64,000 nt of DNA from Pseudokineococcus marinus (lineage in GTDB: Bacteria > Actinomycetota > Actinomycetes > Actinomycetales > Quadrisphaeraceae), in assembly GCF_037482405.1 (NCBI RefSeq), contig NZ_JBBHZZ010000004.1:1-64000 (forward strand), written 5' to 3'. The notes beneath the pieces are model-generated. The model saw nothing but the letters and a program-made list of their open reading frames with translations. It was not told the origin of the DNA and did not search any database. The translations under genes and the position numbers were made by a program. Of the stretch, positions 16,343 to 24,581 are shown one piece after another. The stretch's first letter is position 1, and each line of letters opens with the position of its first letter.

Positions 16343-16993
16343 TCACCCGGCCCGGTCGGCGGCGCCCTCCAGCTCGAGCAGCCGCCGCTTGGCCTCGAGG
16401 CCGCCCGCGTAGCCGGTGAGCGCCCCGGTGCCCGCGACGACGCGGTGGCACGGCAGGACGACGCAGACCGGGTTGGCGCCGAGCGCCGCCCCGACGGCCC
16501 GGGACGCGCTCGCGCGACCGAGGTCGCGGGCCAGCGCGCCGTACGTCGTCCGCCGGCCGTACCCGACGCCGGCGAGCCGCTCGAGCACCGCGCGCTGGAA
16601 CGGCGTCGCGAGCTCGAGGTCGACGGGGACGTCGAAGGCGCGGCGCTCCCCTGCGAGGTACTCCGCCAGCTCGTCCGCCGCGCGCGCCGTCCGGCCCGGC
16701 GCCTCGACGACGCGCGGTGACACCCCCGCGGCCAGGCGCCGCAGGACCCGCTCGAGGGCGGCGTCGTCCGGCACGAACGTCGACGCGACGAGCGCGCCAC
16801 CCGGCCCGTCCGCGAGCAGGACGCGACCGATCTCCGTCTGCCGCACGGAGAAGCCGACATCGGCTCCGGCCCTCGCCGTCGTCGGCACGACGGGGCGGCG
16901 CAGCCCCTCCGACGTCGCGGCGCGCAGGCGACGCACCGCCGCGCCCTCGTCCGTGCTCCTGCTCCGCCCGTCCGCCACCACCTGCTCGTCCAC
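16343..16993 (-). CDS. Methylated-DNA-[protein]-cysteine S-methyltransferase
   Basis: This protein repairs O6-alkylguanine by irreversible transfer of the alkyl group to its own Cys. The C-terminal domain has ATPFQRAVLERL, YGRRTTYGALARDLG, RAVGAALGANP and the active-site motif VLPCHRVVAGTGALTGYAGG. About 45 extra residues precede the usual N-terminal domain. Two ATG codons at 17011/17008 overlap the sigma-factor stop (ATGATGA), but AGGAGG then lies six bases before GTG 16993, so I chose that start (216 residues). Starting at 17011 would add six residues. It is translationally linked to the ECF sigma factor gene. Confidence 0.9.
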   Translation of the reverse strand: MDEQVVADGRSRSTDEGAAVRRLRAATSEGLRRPVVPTTARAGADVGFSVRQTEIGRVLLADGPGGALVASTFVPDDAALERVLRRLAAGVSPRVVEAPGRTARAADELAEYLAGERRAFDVPVDLELATPFQRAVLERLAGVGYGRRTTYGALARDLGRASASRAVGAALGANPVCVVLPCHRVVAGTGALTGYAGGLEAKRRLLELEGAADRAG

Positions 16994-17007
16994 GACCCGC
17001 CTCCTCA

Positions 17008-17574
17008 TCATCGCCCGTCTCCCTCGTCGCCGTGCCCGCCCGCCCCGAGCTCGTCGCCGTGCCCGCCCGCCCCGAGCTCGTCGCCGTGCCCGCCCGCCCC
17101 GAGCTCCCGGCGCAGCGCCGCGAGCGCGTCGCTGACGAGCCGCCGCGTGGCGCCGGGCGTCGTCCCCAGGGCGCGCGCCACGGTCGCGTGGTCGGCGTCG
17201 ACGACGTACCGCAGGGCCAGCGCCGTCCGCTGCCGCTCGGGCAGCGCCCGCACGGCGGCCCACACGGCCGGGTCCGCGCCGGCCAGCTCGCCGTCGGCCG
17301 GGTCCCCGCCCGCCGTGGCCTCCGGCACCTCCTCGACCGGCACGGGCCGCCGCGCCCGCGCCCGGTGCACGTCGGTGGCGCACCGGCTCGTGACGACGAG
17401 GAGCCAGGCGCGCGGGTCGCGCAGCCCGCCCGGCGGCGGGTAGGCGGCCAGCGCCTGGGCCCAGGCCTGCTGGGCGACGTCGTCACCGTCCACCGGGCCG
17501 GCGAGGGCGCGCGCCAGCCGGGCGACGTCGCGCCAGTGCTCCTCGACGAGGAGGGCGAAGGGAGGTGCGCTCAC
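17008..17574 (-). CDS. ECF-type RNA polymerase sigma factor
   Basis: This 188-residue protein has region 2 (VEEHWRDVARLARAL, DDVAQQAWAQALAAYPPP, DPRAWLLVVTSRCATDVHRAR) and region 4 (VWAAVRALPERQRTALALRYVVDADHATVARALGTTPGATRRLVSDALAALRREL). The conserved tryptophan and the ALPERQR motif are present. The C-terminus is lengthened by three perfect nine-residue repeats (ELGAGGHGD) encoded by a 27-bp tandem repeat. No anti-sigma gene is adjacent; the downstream partner is the alkyltransferase. Regulation by alkylation stress is a guess from this linkage. The GTG 17574 start lacks a clear ribosome binding site. Confidence 0.85.
   Translation of the reverse strand: MSAPPFALLVEEHWRDVARLARALAGPVDGDDVAQQAWAQALAAYPPPGGLRDPRAWLLVVTSRCATDVHRARARRPVPVEEVPEATAGGDPADGELAGADPAVWAAVRALPERQRTALALRYVVDADHATVARALGTTPGATRRLVSDALAALRRELGAGGHGDELGAGGHGDELGAGGHGDEGDGR
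17023..17103. repeat. Three perfect 27-bp tandem repeats inside the sigma-factor gene
   Basis: The identical units are 17023-17049, 17050-17076 and 17077-17103 (core TCGTCGCCGTGCCCGCCCG). Because 27 is divisible by three, copy-number change adds or removes nine residues and keeps the frame. The repeat encodes the very C-terminus of the sigma factor, beyond region 4, and ends about 12 bases before the stop. Confidence 0.92.
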
Positions 17575-17828
17575 GGGAGGAGGACGCGCGGGGTCGCCCG
17601 CGTGTGAGGGCGGCCCGTCCGGTCACGGCGGGGAGGACCCGCGGAGGGGCCGGCGGAGGAGGACGCCGAGGGGTGCGCCGGGGGACGGGCGCACGACGGC
17701 AGCGCCGGGGGGCTGGACCCGCGCGGGCACGGGGGTCCAGGCTGTGCCACGGGGGACGGGGCGTGCGCCGGAGCACCGAGGTCCCCGGCGGGGCGCTGCC
17801 CCGTGCGTGCAGGACGTCTGGAGGAGCG

Positions 17829-18296
17829 ATGCAGGTGGCCACGACCGCGACGGCACCCGAGGTGCTCGACTCCCGCCAGCGCGGGGACGCCCGGGCGGTG
17901 GCGGTGGCGCACCGGCCCGGGGCCGTGCCCGTGGCGCGGCGGACGATCACCGCCGACGTCGCCGAACGGGTCGACGACGAGCTGGTCCACGAGGTCAGCG
18001 TGGTCGTCAGCGAGCTGCTCGGCAACGCCCTGCGCCACGCCCGCCCCGACGACTCCGGGCGCGTCCTGCTGCGCTGGCAGGTCCGCGGCGACGTCGTCGA
18101 CGTCGAGGTGACCGACGGCGGGTCGCCCGGCGAGGTCCGGCCCCAGCGGCCGGCCCCGATGGCGACCTCCGGCCGCGGGCTGCGCATCGTGCGGGCGCTG
18201 GCGCACGAGTGGGGCGTCGTCGAGGAGGACGACGGCCGGCGCACCGTGTGGGCTGCGCTCGGCGGCCCGACGCGCCGCCGACGACCGGTCGCCTGA
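17829..18296 (+). CDS. RsbW/SpoIIAB-like serine kinase (anti-sigma type ATPase)
   Basis: This 155-residue single HATPase domain has N box VVSELLGNALRHARP, VTDGGSPGEVRP (G1) and TSGRGLRIVRALAHEWGV (G2). Small stand-alone kinases of this type control actinobacterial sigma or anti-anti-sigma factors. There is no adjacent antagonist or sigma gene; the ECF sigma gene is divergent, 254 bases away. GGAGGAGCG precedes ATG 17829. The LOV-GAF-PP2C phosphatase at 39960 is of the class that opposes such kinases, but a link is not shown. Confidence 0.85.
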   Translation: MQVATTATAPEVLDSRQRGDARAVAVAHRPGAVPVARRTITADVAERVDDELVHEVSVVVSELLGNALRHARPDDSGRVLLRWQVRGDVVDVEVTDGGSPGEVRPQRPAPMATSGRGLRIVRALAHEWGVVEEDDGRRTVWAALGGPTRRRRPVA

Positions 18297-18370
18297 CGCC
18301 ACCGCCGGTCGGCCGACGCCCCGAGGCTCGTGGGCGCGGCGGTGGGACGCGGCGGGCCGCGACGGCTGCG

Positions 18371-18376
18371 TAGGGT
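18371..18376 (+). promoter_or_regulatory. Leaderless -10 element (TAGGGT) for the DUF5926 gene
   Basis: TAGGGT ends six bases before ATG 18383, with no ribosome binding site in between, which is the leaderless arrangement seen at several other genes in the window. Confidence 0.6.
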
Positions 18377-18382
18377 CGCGCC

Positions 18383-19339
18383 ATGGCGAAGAGGTCTCCC
18401 GCACGTCGTCCCGCCGCCACCGCCGTGGAGGACGTGCCCGTCGTCGGCCCGCGCGAGCCCTGCCCCTGCGGCTCCGGCAAGCGCTACAAGGTGTGCCACG
18501 GGCGCGCCGCCCGCGCGGCGGCCACGGAGATCGTCCGCCGCCCCTTCGCCGGGCTGCCCGGCGAGGCTGACTGGGTCTGCCTGCGCGAGGTCGTGCCGGC
18601 GGCCACCGCCTCCGTGCGGACGACGCCCGAGCACGGGGGCGTCGACGTCACCGTCGCGACCGTGCTCCCCCTGGCGTGGCCGGGGCTGCACCGCGCGGAC
18701 GGCGAGCGCCTCGTCGGCCTGCAGGCGCCCGGCTCGAGCGGCGACCCGAGCCGCGACCTCGCCGCGGCGCTCCTCGCCGTCGTCGCGAGCGAGCCCGGGC
18801 AGCCGCTCGAGCAGCGTCCCGCGGTCACCCCCGCCACCCCGCGCTTGCAGGACGTCCTCGACGTCGCGCGGCCCTTCGAGGTGCGCGTGCACGAGGGCTT
18901 CGACTTCTGGCTGCCCGAGGGCGCCGAGGCCGACGCCGAGGTGGCCGCCTCCCTCGAGCGCGCCGACGAGGCCGTCGTGCCCACCGAGCGCCTGCGCACC
19001 GTGGACGGCGCCTACTGGTGCCGCATCGGGGAGCGCACGCACCTGCGGTGGGCGATGGTCGAGGACGAGGAGCCCCTGCTCGACGCCCTGGCGCGCCTCC
19101 ACGCGGCCGGCCGGGCGGGTTTGGGCGAGGGCACGAAGTACGTCGGCGCCTTCCGCGCCCAGGGCCTCGTCGTCCCCGTGTGGGACCTCGCGGAGGACGC
19201 CGTCGCCGACGACGTCGAGGAGCCCGCGGCCGCCTTCCGCGCCGCGCTCGACGAGGCGCTCGCGACGACCGAGCCGCTGACGGCCGACGAGCGCCGGGCC
19301 CGCGCCGGCGTCGTCTCGCGCCAGGTCACCCTGCGCTGA
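18383..19339 (+). CDS. DUF5926 family protein with SEC-C zinc motif
   Basis: This 318-residue protein has the SEC-C type metal-binding motif CPCGSGKRYKVCHG near residues 29-42, then the conserved DUF5926 body (PFAGLPGEADWVCLREVVPAATA, VATVLPLAWPGLHRADG, GTKYVGAFRAQGLVVPVWDL). This family is widespread and nearly always single copy in actinobacteria; its function is unknown. The SEC-C motif in SecA binds zinc and SecB or ribosomes, but here it is N-terminal. The start fits the -10 at 18371. Confidence 0.88.
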   Translation: MAKRSPARRPAATAVEDVPVVGPREPCPCGSGKRYKVCHGRAARAAATEIVRRPFAGLPGEADWVCLREVVPAATASVRTTPEHGGVDVTVATVLPLAWPGLHRADGERLVGLQAPGSSGDPSRDLAAALLAVVASEPGQPLEQRPAVTPATPRLQDVLDVARPFEVRVHEGFDFWLPEGAEADAEVAASLERADEAVVPTERLRTVDGAYWCRIGERTHLRWAMVEDEEPLLDALARLHAAGRAGLGEGTKYVGAFRAQGLVVPVWDLAEDAVADDVEEPAAAFRAALDEALATTEPLTADERRARAGVVSRQVTLR

Positions 19340-19361
19340 CCCGGCCCGCCGCTACCGCCGG

Positions 19362-19468
19362 TCGAACTTCGTAGCCGTTCTCCGCCTGCGAGGCGCTTCC
19401 GGACGGACTTCGTAGCCCTTCTCCGCACCGGGAGCGCCCGACGACGGATTTCGTAGCCTTCGTCCGCG
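19362..19468. repeat. Three degenerate repeats with 41-bp period (array B)
   Basis: The core ACTTCGTAGCC occurs at 19366-19376 and 19407-19417, and ATTTCGTAGCC at 19448-19458; each is followed by a C/T-rich block ending TCCGC. The starts are exactly 41 bases apart. The sequence between cores diverges. The array fills the gap between the convergent DUF5926 and arginine deiminase genes, has a more A/T-rich core than its surroundings, and no gene reads through it. Confidence 0.8.
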
Positions 19469-19484
19469 GAGGCGGCGGGTGGCG

Positions 19485-20726
19485 TCAGGCGCTGAGCGGG
19501 TCCCGGGAGACGGGGCAGCTCATGCACCGCGGGCCGCCGCGGCCCGAGCCGAGCTCGGACCCGCTGATGGGCAGCACCTCGACGCCGTGGGCCTCGAGGC
19601 GGGCGTTGGTCCGGGTGTTGCGCTCGTAGGCGACGACGACGCCGGGCGCGAGGGCCAGGGTGTTGTTGCCGTCGTCCCACTGCTCGCGCTCGGCCGTGAC
19701 CTCGTCGAGGCCGGTGTCGACGACGCGGAGCTCGTCGATGCCCATGGCCTCGGCGGCCGCGGCGAGGAAGGGCCGCGCCCCGCCGACGTGCACGCCGGCG
19801 TCCGGGTCGCCCGCGTCGACGGGCGTGAGCGCGTACGCCGTCAGCGAGTGGGCGATCGAGGGGTACATGACGACCTGGTCGACGTCGACCATGGTGCAGA
19901 CCGTGTCGAGGTGCATCGTCGCCCGCTCCTGCGCCACGGGCACCGCCAGGACGGTGTGCGCGCGGCCGCTGCGGAAGGCCCTCTCGGCCAGGCGCTCCAC
20001 GCCGGCGGGCGTCGTCCGCTCGCCCGTGCCGACGGCGAGCACGCCGTCGGAGAGCACGAGGACGTCGCCGCCCTCGACGTGCTCGAGGCCGGGCTCGTAG
20101 AGCAGCTCCGTGCCGGCGAAGCGGGGGTGGTGGGCGTAGACGACGCGCGTCAGCGAGGTCTCCCGGTGCCGCGCGGGCATCGCCAGGGAGGACACGACGA
20201 CCGAGTCGCCCACCCAGGCCGACGAGTCGCGCGTGAAGAGGAGGTTGGGCAGCGGCTCGACGACGAAGTCCCCGGCCTCCCGCAGGGCGGCGACGAGGCC
20301 CGGCTCGCGCGAGGGGCGCGCGAGGTCGAGCTCGTCGAGCCGCAGACCGGCCACGAGCACGTCAGCGAGGTCCTTGGGCGCGAGGGCGTGCAGGTGCTCG
20401 GCGACCCGTGCCCCGAGCACGCGCCCGAGGGAGGGGTCGGTCAGGACGGCGGCGACGGACTCCTCGCGGGCGACGGGCTCCTCGAGGGCCTCGGCGATGA
20501 GGTCGGCGAGCTCGAGCACCTCGACCCCTCGGCCGCGCAGCAGCTCGGCGAAGGCGTCGTGCTCGTCCTGCGCGCGCGCCACCCAGGGGATGGCGTCGAA
20601 GAGCAGGCGGTCGTTGTTGCGCGGGGTGAGCCGCGCGAGCTCGGCGCCGGGGCGGTGGAGGACGACCGAGCGCAGGGGCCCGACCTCGCTCGTGACGCCG
20701 TGGGGCGCGGGGGGCTGGCTCGACAT
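19485..20726 (-). CDS. arcA: Arginine deiminase
   Basis: The enzyme hydrolyses arginine to citrulline and ammonia. The 413-residue protein has all catalytic blocks: LPNLLFTRDSS, EGGDVLVL, MHLDTVCTMVD with the catalytic His, WDDGNNTLALAPGVVV, and the nucleophile Cys in GGPRCMSCPVSRDP. arcB, arcC and arcD are not adjacent, so it may not be part of a fermentative arginine pathway operon. ATG 20726 has TAGCCT six bases upstream on the minus strand, so the mRNA may be leaderless. Confidence 0.95.
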   Translation of the reverse strand: MSSQPPAPHGVTSEVGPLRSVVLHRPGAELARLTPRNNDRLLFDAIPWVARAQDEHDAFAELLRGRGVEVLELADLIAEALEEPVAREESVAAVLTDPSLGRVLGARVAEHLHALAPKDLADVLVAGLRLDELDLARPSREPGLVAALREAGDFVVEPLPNLLFTRDSSAWVGDSVVVSSLAMPARHRETSLTRVVYAHHPRFAGTELLYEPGLEHVEGGDVLVLSDGVLAVGTGERTTPAGVERLAERAFRSGRAHTVLAVPVAQERATMHLDTVCTMVDVDQVVMYPSIAHSLTAYALTPVDAGDPDAGVHVGGARPFLAAAAEAMGIDELRVVDTGLDEVTAEREQWDDGNNTLALAPGVVVAYERNTRTNARLEAHGVEVLPISGSELGSGRGGPRCMSCPVSRDPLSA

Positions 20727-20732
20727 GGCCGG

Positions 20733-20738
20733 AGGCTA
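20733..20738 (-). promoter_or_regulatory. arcA: Leaderless -10 element (TAGCCT) for arcA
   Basis: On the minus strand TAGCCT is followed by six bases and then ATG 20726. There is no ribosome binding site. The identical hexamer and spacing occur before the CPBP gene (45008-45003). Confidence 0.6.
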
Positions 20739-20763
20739 GCCGCGGGCTCCTCCCCCGGGACGC

Positions 20764-22128
20764 TCAGGCGGCCGGGACGCCGGACGCCGCGGCCCGGCCG
20801 GCGGGCGAGCGCAGCCACCGGACCCCCAGCCCGACGCCCGCGAGCCCGACGGCCGCGAAGACGACCGCCGACAGCACGTAGCCGCCGAGCCCGGCGACGA
20901 GCAGCGCGAGCGAGCCCGCCGCGAAGGAGACGAGCAGCGCGACGGTCGTGAGGGCCGTGAAGTCGCTGCCGCCGGTGGCCGGGCGCGAGAGGTCCATGCT
21001 CACCGTGTAGATCACGACGTTGAGGGCCGTGTAGGCCACGAGGAAGCCCGACAGCGCCGTCACCGTCCACGCCAGCGGCGCCGAGCCCAGCAGCAGCGGG
21101 ACCACCCCGGCGGTCGAGACGACGAGCACCGCTCCCCCGGCCACGAGCACGGCGGACCGGCCGAGGCGCCGCACGAGCCACCCGGAGACCAGCCCGGCGA
21201 CGAGGGCGGGCACGCTGACGACGACGCCGGTGACGACGCCGATGCGGGCCAGCGACCAGCCGGCGTCGACGAGCGCGGGGCTCGTCAGCGACCAGACGCC
21301 CGCGACGCCGCCGTAGAGCAGCGGCACGACGACGAGCGCCCACGCCGGCACGCCCGGGCGCCGGAACACCGAGACGACCGCGCCCCAGGGCACGCCTCCC
21401 CTCGACGCGGCCGCCGAGCCGCCCGCACCGCCGTCGGCCCGCGGGGGCTCGCGGAAGGCGGCGACGACGCCGAGAGCGACGAGCGTGAGCGCCGCGAGCA
21501 GGAGGACAGCGGCGTGCCAGCCCCACCGGTCGTAGACGAGGACGCAGACGCCGCCGCCGAGCACCGTGCCGAGGTAGCTGGCGGCCACCTGCACGCCGCC
21601 GGCGACCCCGCGGTCGGCCGGGCGCAGCAGCCGCACCGAGAGGGCGTCGGCCGCGACGTCCTGCGTCGCCGAGAGCAGGACGAAGACGGCGGCGAGGGCC
21701 GCCAGCGGACCGAGCCTGGCGGCCGGGTCGTCGAGCGGCAGCATCGCCAGGAGCGCCAGGACCATGCCGGTCTGCAGCACGAGCAGCCACGAGCGGTAGT
21801 GGCCCAGCCGGCGGGAGCCGAAGCGGTCGAGCAGCGGCGCCCACAGCACCTTGAGGGGCCACACGAGCCCGAGCAGGGAGAGCAGCGCGAGCGTGTCGAG
21901 CGAGGTGCCGGCGTCGCGGAGGACGGCGACGAGCCCGACGGTGAGGAAGCCGATGCCGATGTACTGGGTGACCCACAGCGAGCCGAGCAGCAGCCACGGC
22001 GGGCGCGCCGCCGCACCCGCGGCCCTCGGGAGCGCGGCGCCGGGGGGCGCGACCACAGGGTCAGCCGGCGTCGCCGCGACGACGGCGGGCCCGGCGGTCG
22101 CCGCGGAGGACGCCGGGGCGCGGCTCAC
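20764..22128 (-). CDS. MFS permease, AmpG/RhtX-like, probably siderophore transport
   Basis: This 454-residue protein has about twelve membrane helices. After a 40-residue Ala/Pro leader, the core starts LLGSLWVTQYIGIGFLTVGLV and contains LVWPLKVLWAPLLDRFGS, the signature of the AmpG-like MFS branch that includes RhtX/FptX siderophore permeases. GTG 22128 overlaps the stop of the siderophore-interacting protein gene (GTGA), so the pair is one unit across the iron-box region from the desferrioxamine operon. Direction (ferri-siderophore uptake or export) is not decided by sequence; uptake into the compartment of the reductase is my preference. Confidence 0.8.
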   Translation of the reverse strand: MSRAPASSAATAGPAVVAATPADPVVAPPGAALPRAAGAAARPPWLLLGSLWVTQYIGIGFLTVGLVAVLRDAGTSLDTLALLSLLGLVWPLKVLWAPLLDRFGSRRLGHYRSWLLVLQTGMVLALLAMLPLDDPAARLGPLAALAAVFVLLSATQDVAADALSVRLLRPADRGVAGGVQVAASYLGTVLGGGVCVLVYDRWGWHAAVLLLAALTLVALGVVAAFREPPRADGGAGGSAAASRGGVPWGAVVSVFRRPGVPAWALVVVPLLYGGVAGVWSLTSPALVDAGWSLARIGVVTGVVVSVPALVAGLVSGWLVRRLGRSAVLVAGGAVLVVSTAGVVPLLLGSAPLAWTVTALSGFLVAYTALNVVIYTVSMDLSRPATGGSDFTALTTVALLVSFAAGSLALLVAGLGGYVLSAVVFAAVGLAGVGLGVRWLRSPAGRAAASGVPAA

Positions 22129-22856
22129 GCCTCGTCCCGCCAGTACCCGAGCGCGGAGACGCGCTCCTTCGGGACGCCGAGGTCGCGGCGCAGGTGGCGC
22201 GAGAGCGCGCGTGTGCTGGCGGCCTCGCAGCCCAGCCAGAACCAGTCGGCGCGGGCGTCCGCGCCGACCGCCCATCCGGAGCGCACGTGCTCGAGCAGCG
22301 CCGTCCCGGCCGCGGCACCGTCGCCGCGCGGCACCCACGTGACGTCGTGACCCTCGCGCGAGCGCACGGGCAGGGCCCGGTCGCCCGGGTGCCCCTGCTC
22401 GAGGACGACGGTCGCCGGCGTCCCGGGGTGGGCGTCGAGCACGGAGTTCACCGCGGGCAGCGACGCCGGGTCGCCGACGAGGTGCAGGCGGCGGACCGGG
22501 TCCGGCAGCGGGTCGAAGCGCGTCCCGTAGACCGTGGCGTCGAGGCGGTCGCCCGGCCGGGCGGCCAGCGACCAGGCCGCGGCGACGCCGTCGTGGAGCG
22601 CGAACTCGAGGTCGAAGGAGCCCGCCGCCGGGTCGGGGTCGACGACGGTGAAGGCGCGCTGGTGCGGGCGCCCGCCGTCCGAGAACCACAGCCGCACCCA
22701 CATCGTCGGGTGCGGCGGGCAGGCCGCCAGCAGGCCGCCGTCGCGCACCCGCACCCTCCGGTAGCGGCCGCCCACGTCCTGCGCCGAGAGCACCTCGAGG
22801 GTGAAGTCCCGTCCGCGCAGCGCCTTGATCACCGCGCCCTGCCAGCCGTGCTGCAC
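22125..22856 (-). CDS. Siderophore-interacting protein (FAD-dependent ferric-siderophore reductase)
   Basis: This 243-residue SIP/ViuB family enzyme reduces ferric siderophores to release Fe(II). The FAD-binding barrel includes FTLEVLSAQDVGGRYRRVRV, MWVRLWF and HQRAFTVVDPD (the RxYT-type FAD contact is RAFT here). The NAD(P)H-side domain includes LHLVGDPASLPAV, VVLEQGHPGD, DWFWLGCEAASTRALSRHLRRDLGV and ALGYWR. AGGAGGA lies before GTG 22856. It is divergent from desA with the iron box between them, so iron repression of both sides is likely. Confidence 0.92.
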   Translation of the reverse strand: MQHGWQGAVIKALRGRDFTLEVLSAQDVGGRYRRVRVRDGGLLAACPPHPTMWVRLWFSDGGRPHQRAFTVVDPDPAAGSFDLEFALHDGVAAAWSLAARPGDRLDATVYGTRFDPLPDPVRRLHLVGDPASLPAVNSVLDAHPGTPATVVLEQGHPGDRALPVRSREGHDVTWVPRGDGAAAGTALLEHVRSGWAVGADARADWFWLGCEAASTRALSRHLRRDLGVPKERVSALGYWRDEA

Positions 22857-22936
22857 GTGCTCCTCCTCAGGCGTCGGCCCGGTGGCGGTCCCACCCGGCG
22901 CGGGCCCGCACCTGCCGCGCGGCCCCGGGAGATGTG

Positions 22937-22942
22937 TACCGT
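22937..22942 (+). promoter_or_regulatory. Candidate -10 (TACCGT) of the desferrioxamine operon
   Basis: TACCGT lies nine bases before the iron box, so an IdeR/DtxR dimer on that box would cover the transcription start. The reverse strand reads TACGGT at the same place (22943-22938) and could serve the divergent reductase gene. The predicted leader to GTG 23058 is about 110 bases. Confidence 0.4.
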
Positions 22943-22950
22943 ACCCGCGC

Positions 22951-22969
22951 TGAGGGCAGCCTTACCTCA
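22951..22969. promoter_or_regulatory. IdeR/DtxR-type iron box
   Basis: TGAGGGCAGCCTTACCTCA has perfect outer arms TGAGG/CCTCA and matches 13 of 19 positions of the actinobacterial iron box TTAGGTTAGGCTAACCTAA. It is placed between the divergent reductase/permease pair and the siderophore operon, where iron-dependent repression would be expected. Confidence 0.75.
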
Positions 22970-23057
22970 GCCGCCGCCCCTCGGCCTGCCGATCCCCGGC
23001 GCCCGAGCCCTCGTCCGACCGCCGCGTCCGCCGACGCCCGCTCCCCCGGGAGACCCC

Positions 23058-24581
23058 GTGCCGCCCACCGCCCCCGCCGCGGACCCGTTCCTCCGCGAGA
23101 CCACCGCCGACGCCTACGTGGCGGCGATGTCCGCGGCGGTCGACGTGCTCAGCCGCTCGGTCCGCGGGGCACGGCGCCCGCACACCGGCGCTCCGCAGCA
23201 GGAGCTGCAGGCGCTCGTCGACGCCGTCGACCTGGACGCACCGCTCGGCGACACCCCCGCGGCCCTCGAGGAGCTCTCGCGGGTGTGGCTCGACCACGCC
23301 GTGTGGTTCCACGCGCCCGGCTACGTCGCGCACCTCAACTGCCCGGTGGCGCTGCCGGCGCTCGCGGCGGACCTGCTGGCCTCCGCGGTGAACACCTCGA
23401 TGGACACCTACGACCAGTCCCGGGTGGCCACCCTCCTCGAGCGGCGCCTGCTCGACTGGGCCGCCGAGCGGGCCGGCCTCGGGCCGGGCGCGCGCGGCGT
23501 CTTCACGAGCGGCGGCACGCAGTCCAACACCCACGCGCTGCTGCTCGCCCGGGAGGCGGCGCTGGCGGCGCGCGGCCTCGCGCGGCCGGACGAGCTCCTG
23601 CCCGGCCGCCTGCGCGTGCTGGCCAGCGACCAGGCCCACTTCAGCGTCACGCGCGCCGCGCGGCTCCTCGGCCTGGGCGCCGACGCGGTCGTGCGGGTGC
23701 CCACCGACGCCCGCCACCGCCTCGACCCCGCCGCGCTGGCCCGGGTCGCCGACGACGCGCGGGCGGCCGGCGACGTCGTCGCGGCCGTCGTCGCCACCGC
23801 CGGGACGACGGACCTCGGCCGCGTGGACCCCCTCGCCGCCGTCGCCGACGTCTGCGACGAGCGCGGCCTGTGGCTGCACGTCGACGCCGCGTACGGCGGG
23901 GGCCTGCTCGTCTCGAGGCGACGGCGGCACCTGCTCGACGGCGTCGAGCGGGCGTCGTCGGTGACCGTCGACTTCCACAAGACCTTCTTCCAGCCGGTGG
24001 CCTCCTCCGCGGTGCTCGTGCGCGACGGCGCGGCGATGGACCTCGTGGCCCACCACGCCGCCTACCTCAACCCGCGCGAGGAGGGCGTGCCCAACCACGT
24101 CGACACGAGCCTGCAGACGACGCGGCGCTTCGACGCCGTCAAGCTGTGGCTGACCCTGCGGGTCCTGGGCGCGGACGCGGTCGGCGACGCCGTCGACGCC
24201 TGCGTCGACCTGGCGGCCGACGTCGCCGAGGACCTCGCCCGCCAGCCCGACGTCGAGCTCCACAGCGCGCCGGAGCTGAGCACCGTCGTCTTCCGACTGC
24301 GCCCGCTGGTGGCCGGGCCCGACGGCGCCCCGACGCCGGTCGACGAGGGCACCGCCGACGCGCTCGTCGGCGGGGTGCGCGACCGGCTGGCCGCCGACGG
24401 CGCGGCCGTCGTGGCCCGCACCGTCCTCGACGGGCGGCCCTGGCTGAAGATGACCTTCCTCGACCCCGCGACGACGCGGGCCGACGTCGCCGACGTCCTG
24501 CGGCTCGTGCGCGAGGCCGGCGAGGACCTGCTCGCGCCGCTGCCCGCCCCGGTGGCGGCGGCCGCGGGGAGCGCGGCGTGA
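23058..24581 (+). CDS. desA: DesA-type PLP-dependent lysine decarboxylase
   Basis: This enzyme makes cadaverine from lysine, the first step of desferrioxamine synthesis. The 507-residue group II decarboxylase has FTSGGTQSNTHALLLAR, ASDQAHFSVTRAA, the PLP-binding LHVDAAYGGGLLVS and the Schiff-base Lys in TVDFHKTFFQPV. GTG 23058 follows GGGAG and fits the family start; the frame stays open far upstream but that part is spurious. The stop overlaps the next start (GTGA). A diaminobutyrate decarboxylase role is possible from the family, but the neighbouring genes favour lysine. Confidence 0.92.
   Translation: MPPTAPAADPFLRETTADAYVAAMSAAVDVLSRSVRGARRPHTGAPQQELQALVDAVDLDAPLGDTPAALEELSRVWLDHAVWFHAPGYVAHLNCPVALPALAADLLASAVNTSMDTYDQSRVATLLERRLLDWAAERAGLGPGARGVFTSGGTQSNTHALLLAREAALAARGLARPDELLPGRLRVLASDQAHFSVTRAARLLGLGADAVVRVPTDARHRLDPAALARVADDARAAGDVVAAVVATAGTTDLGRVDPLAAVADVCDERGLWLHVDAAYGGGLLVSRRRRHLLDGVERASSVTVDFHKTFFQPVASSAVLVRDGAAMDLVAHHAAYLNPREEGVPNHVDTSLQTTRRFDAVKLWLTLRVLGADAVGDAVDACVDLAADVAEDLARQPDVELHSAPELSTVVFRLRPLVAGPDGAPTPVDEGTADALVGGVRDRLAADGAAVVARTVLDGRPWLKMTFLDPATTRADVADVLRLVREAGEDLLAPLPAPVAAAAGSAA

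Noticed and set aside
22194..23057. N-terminal extension of the decarboxylase reaching back over the siderophore reductase
   Set aside because: The long open frame is the antisense shadow of the reductase gene; the family start and ribosome binding site fit GTG 23058.
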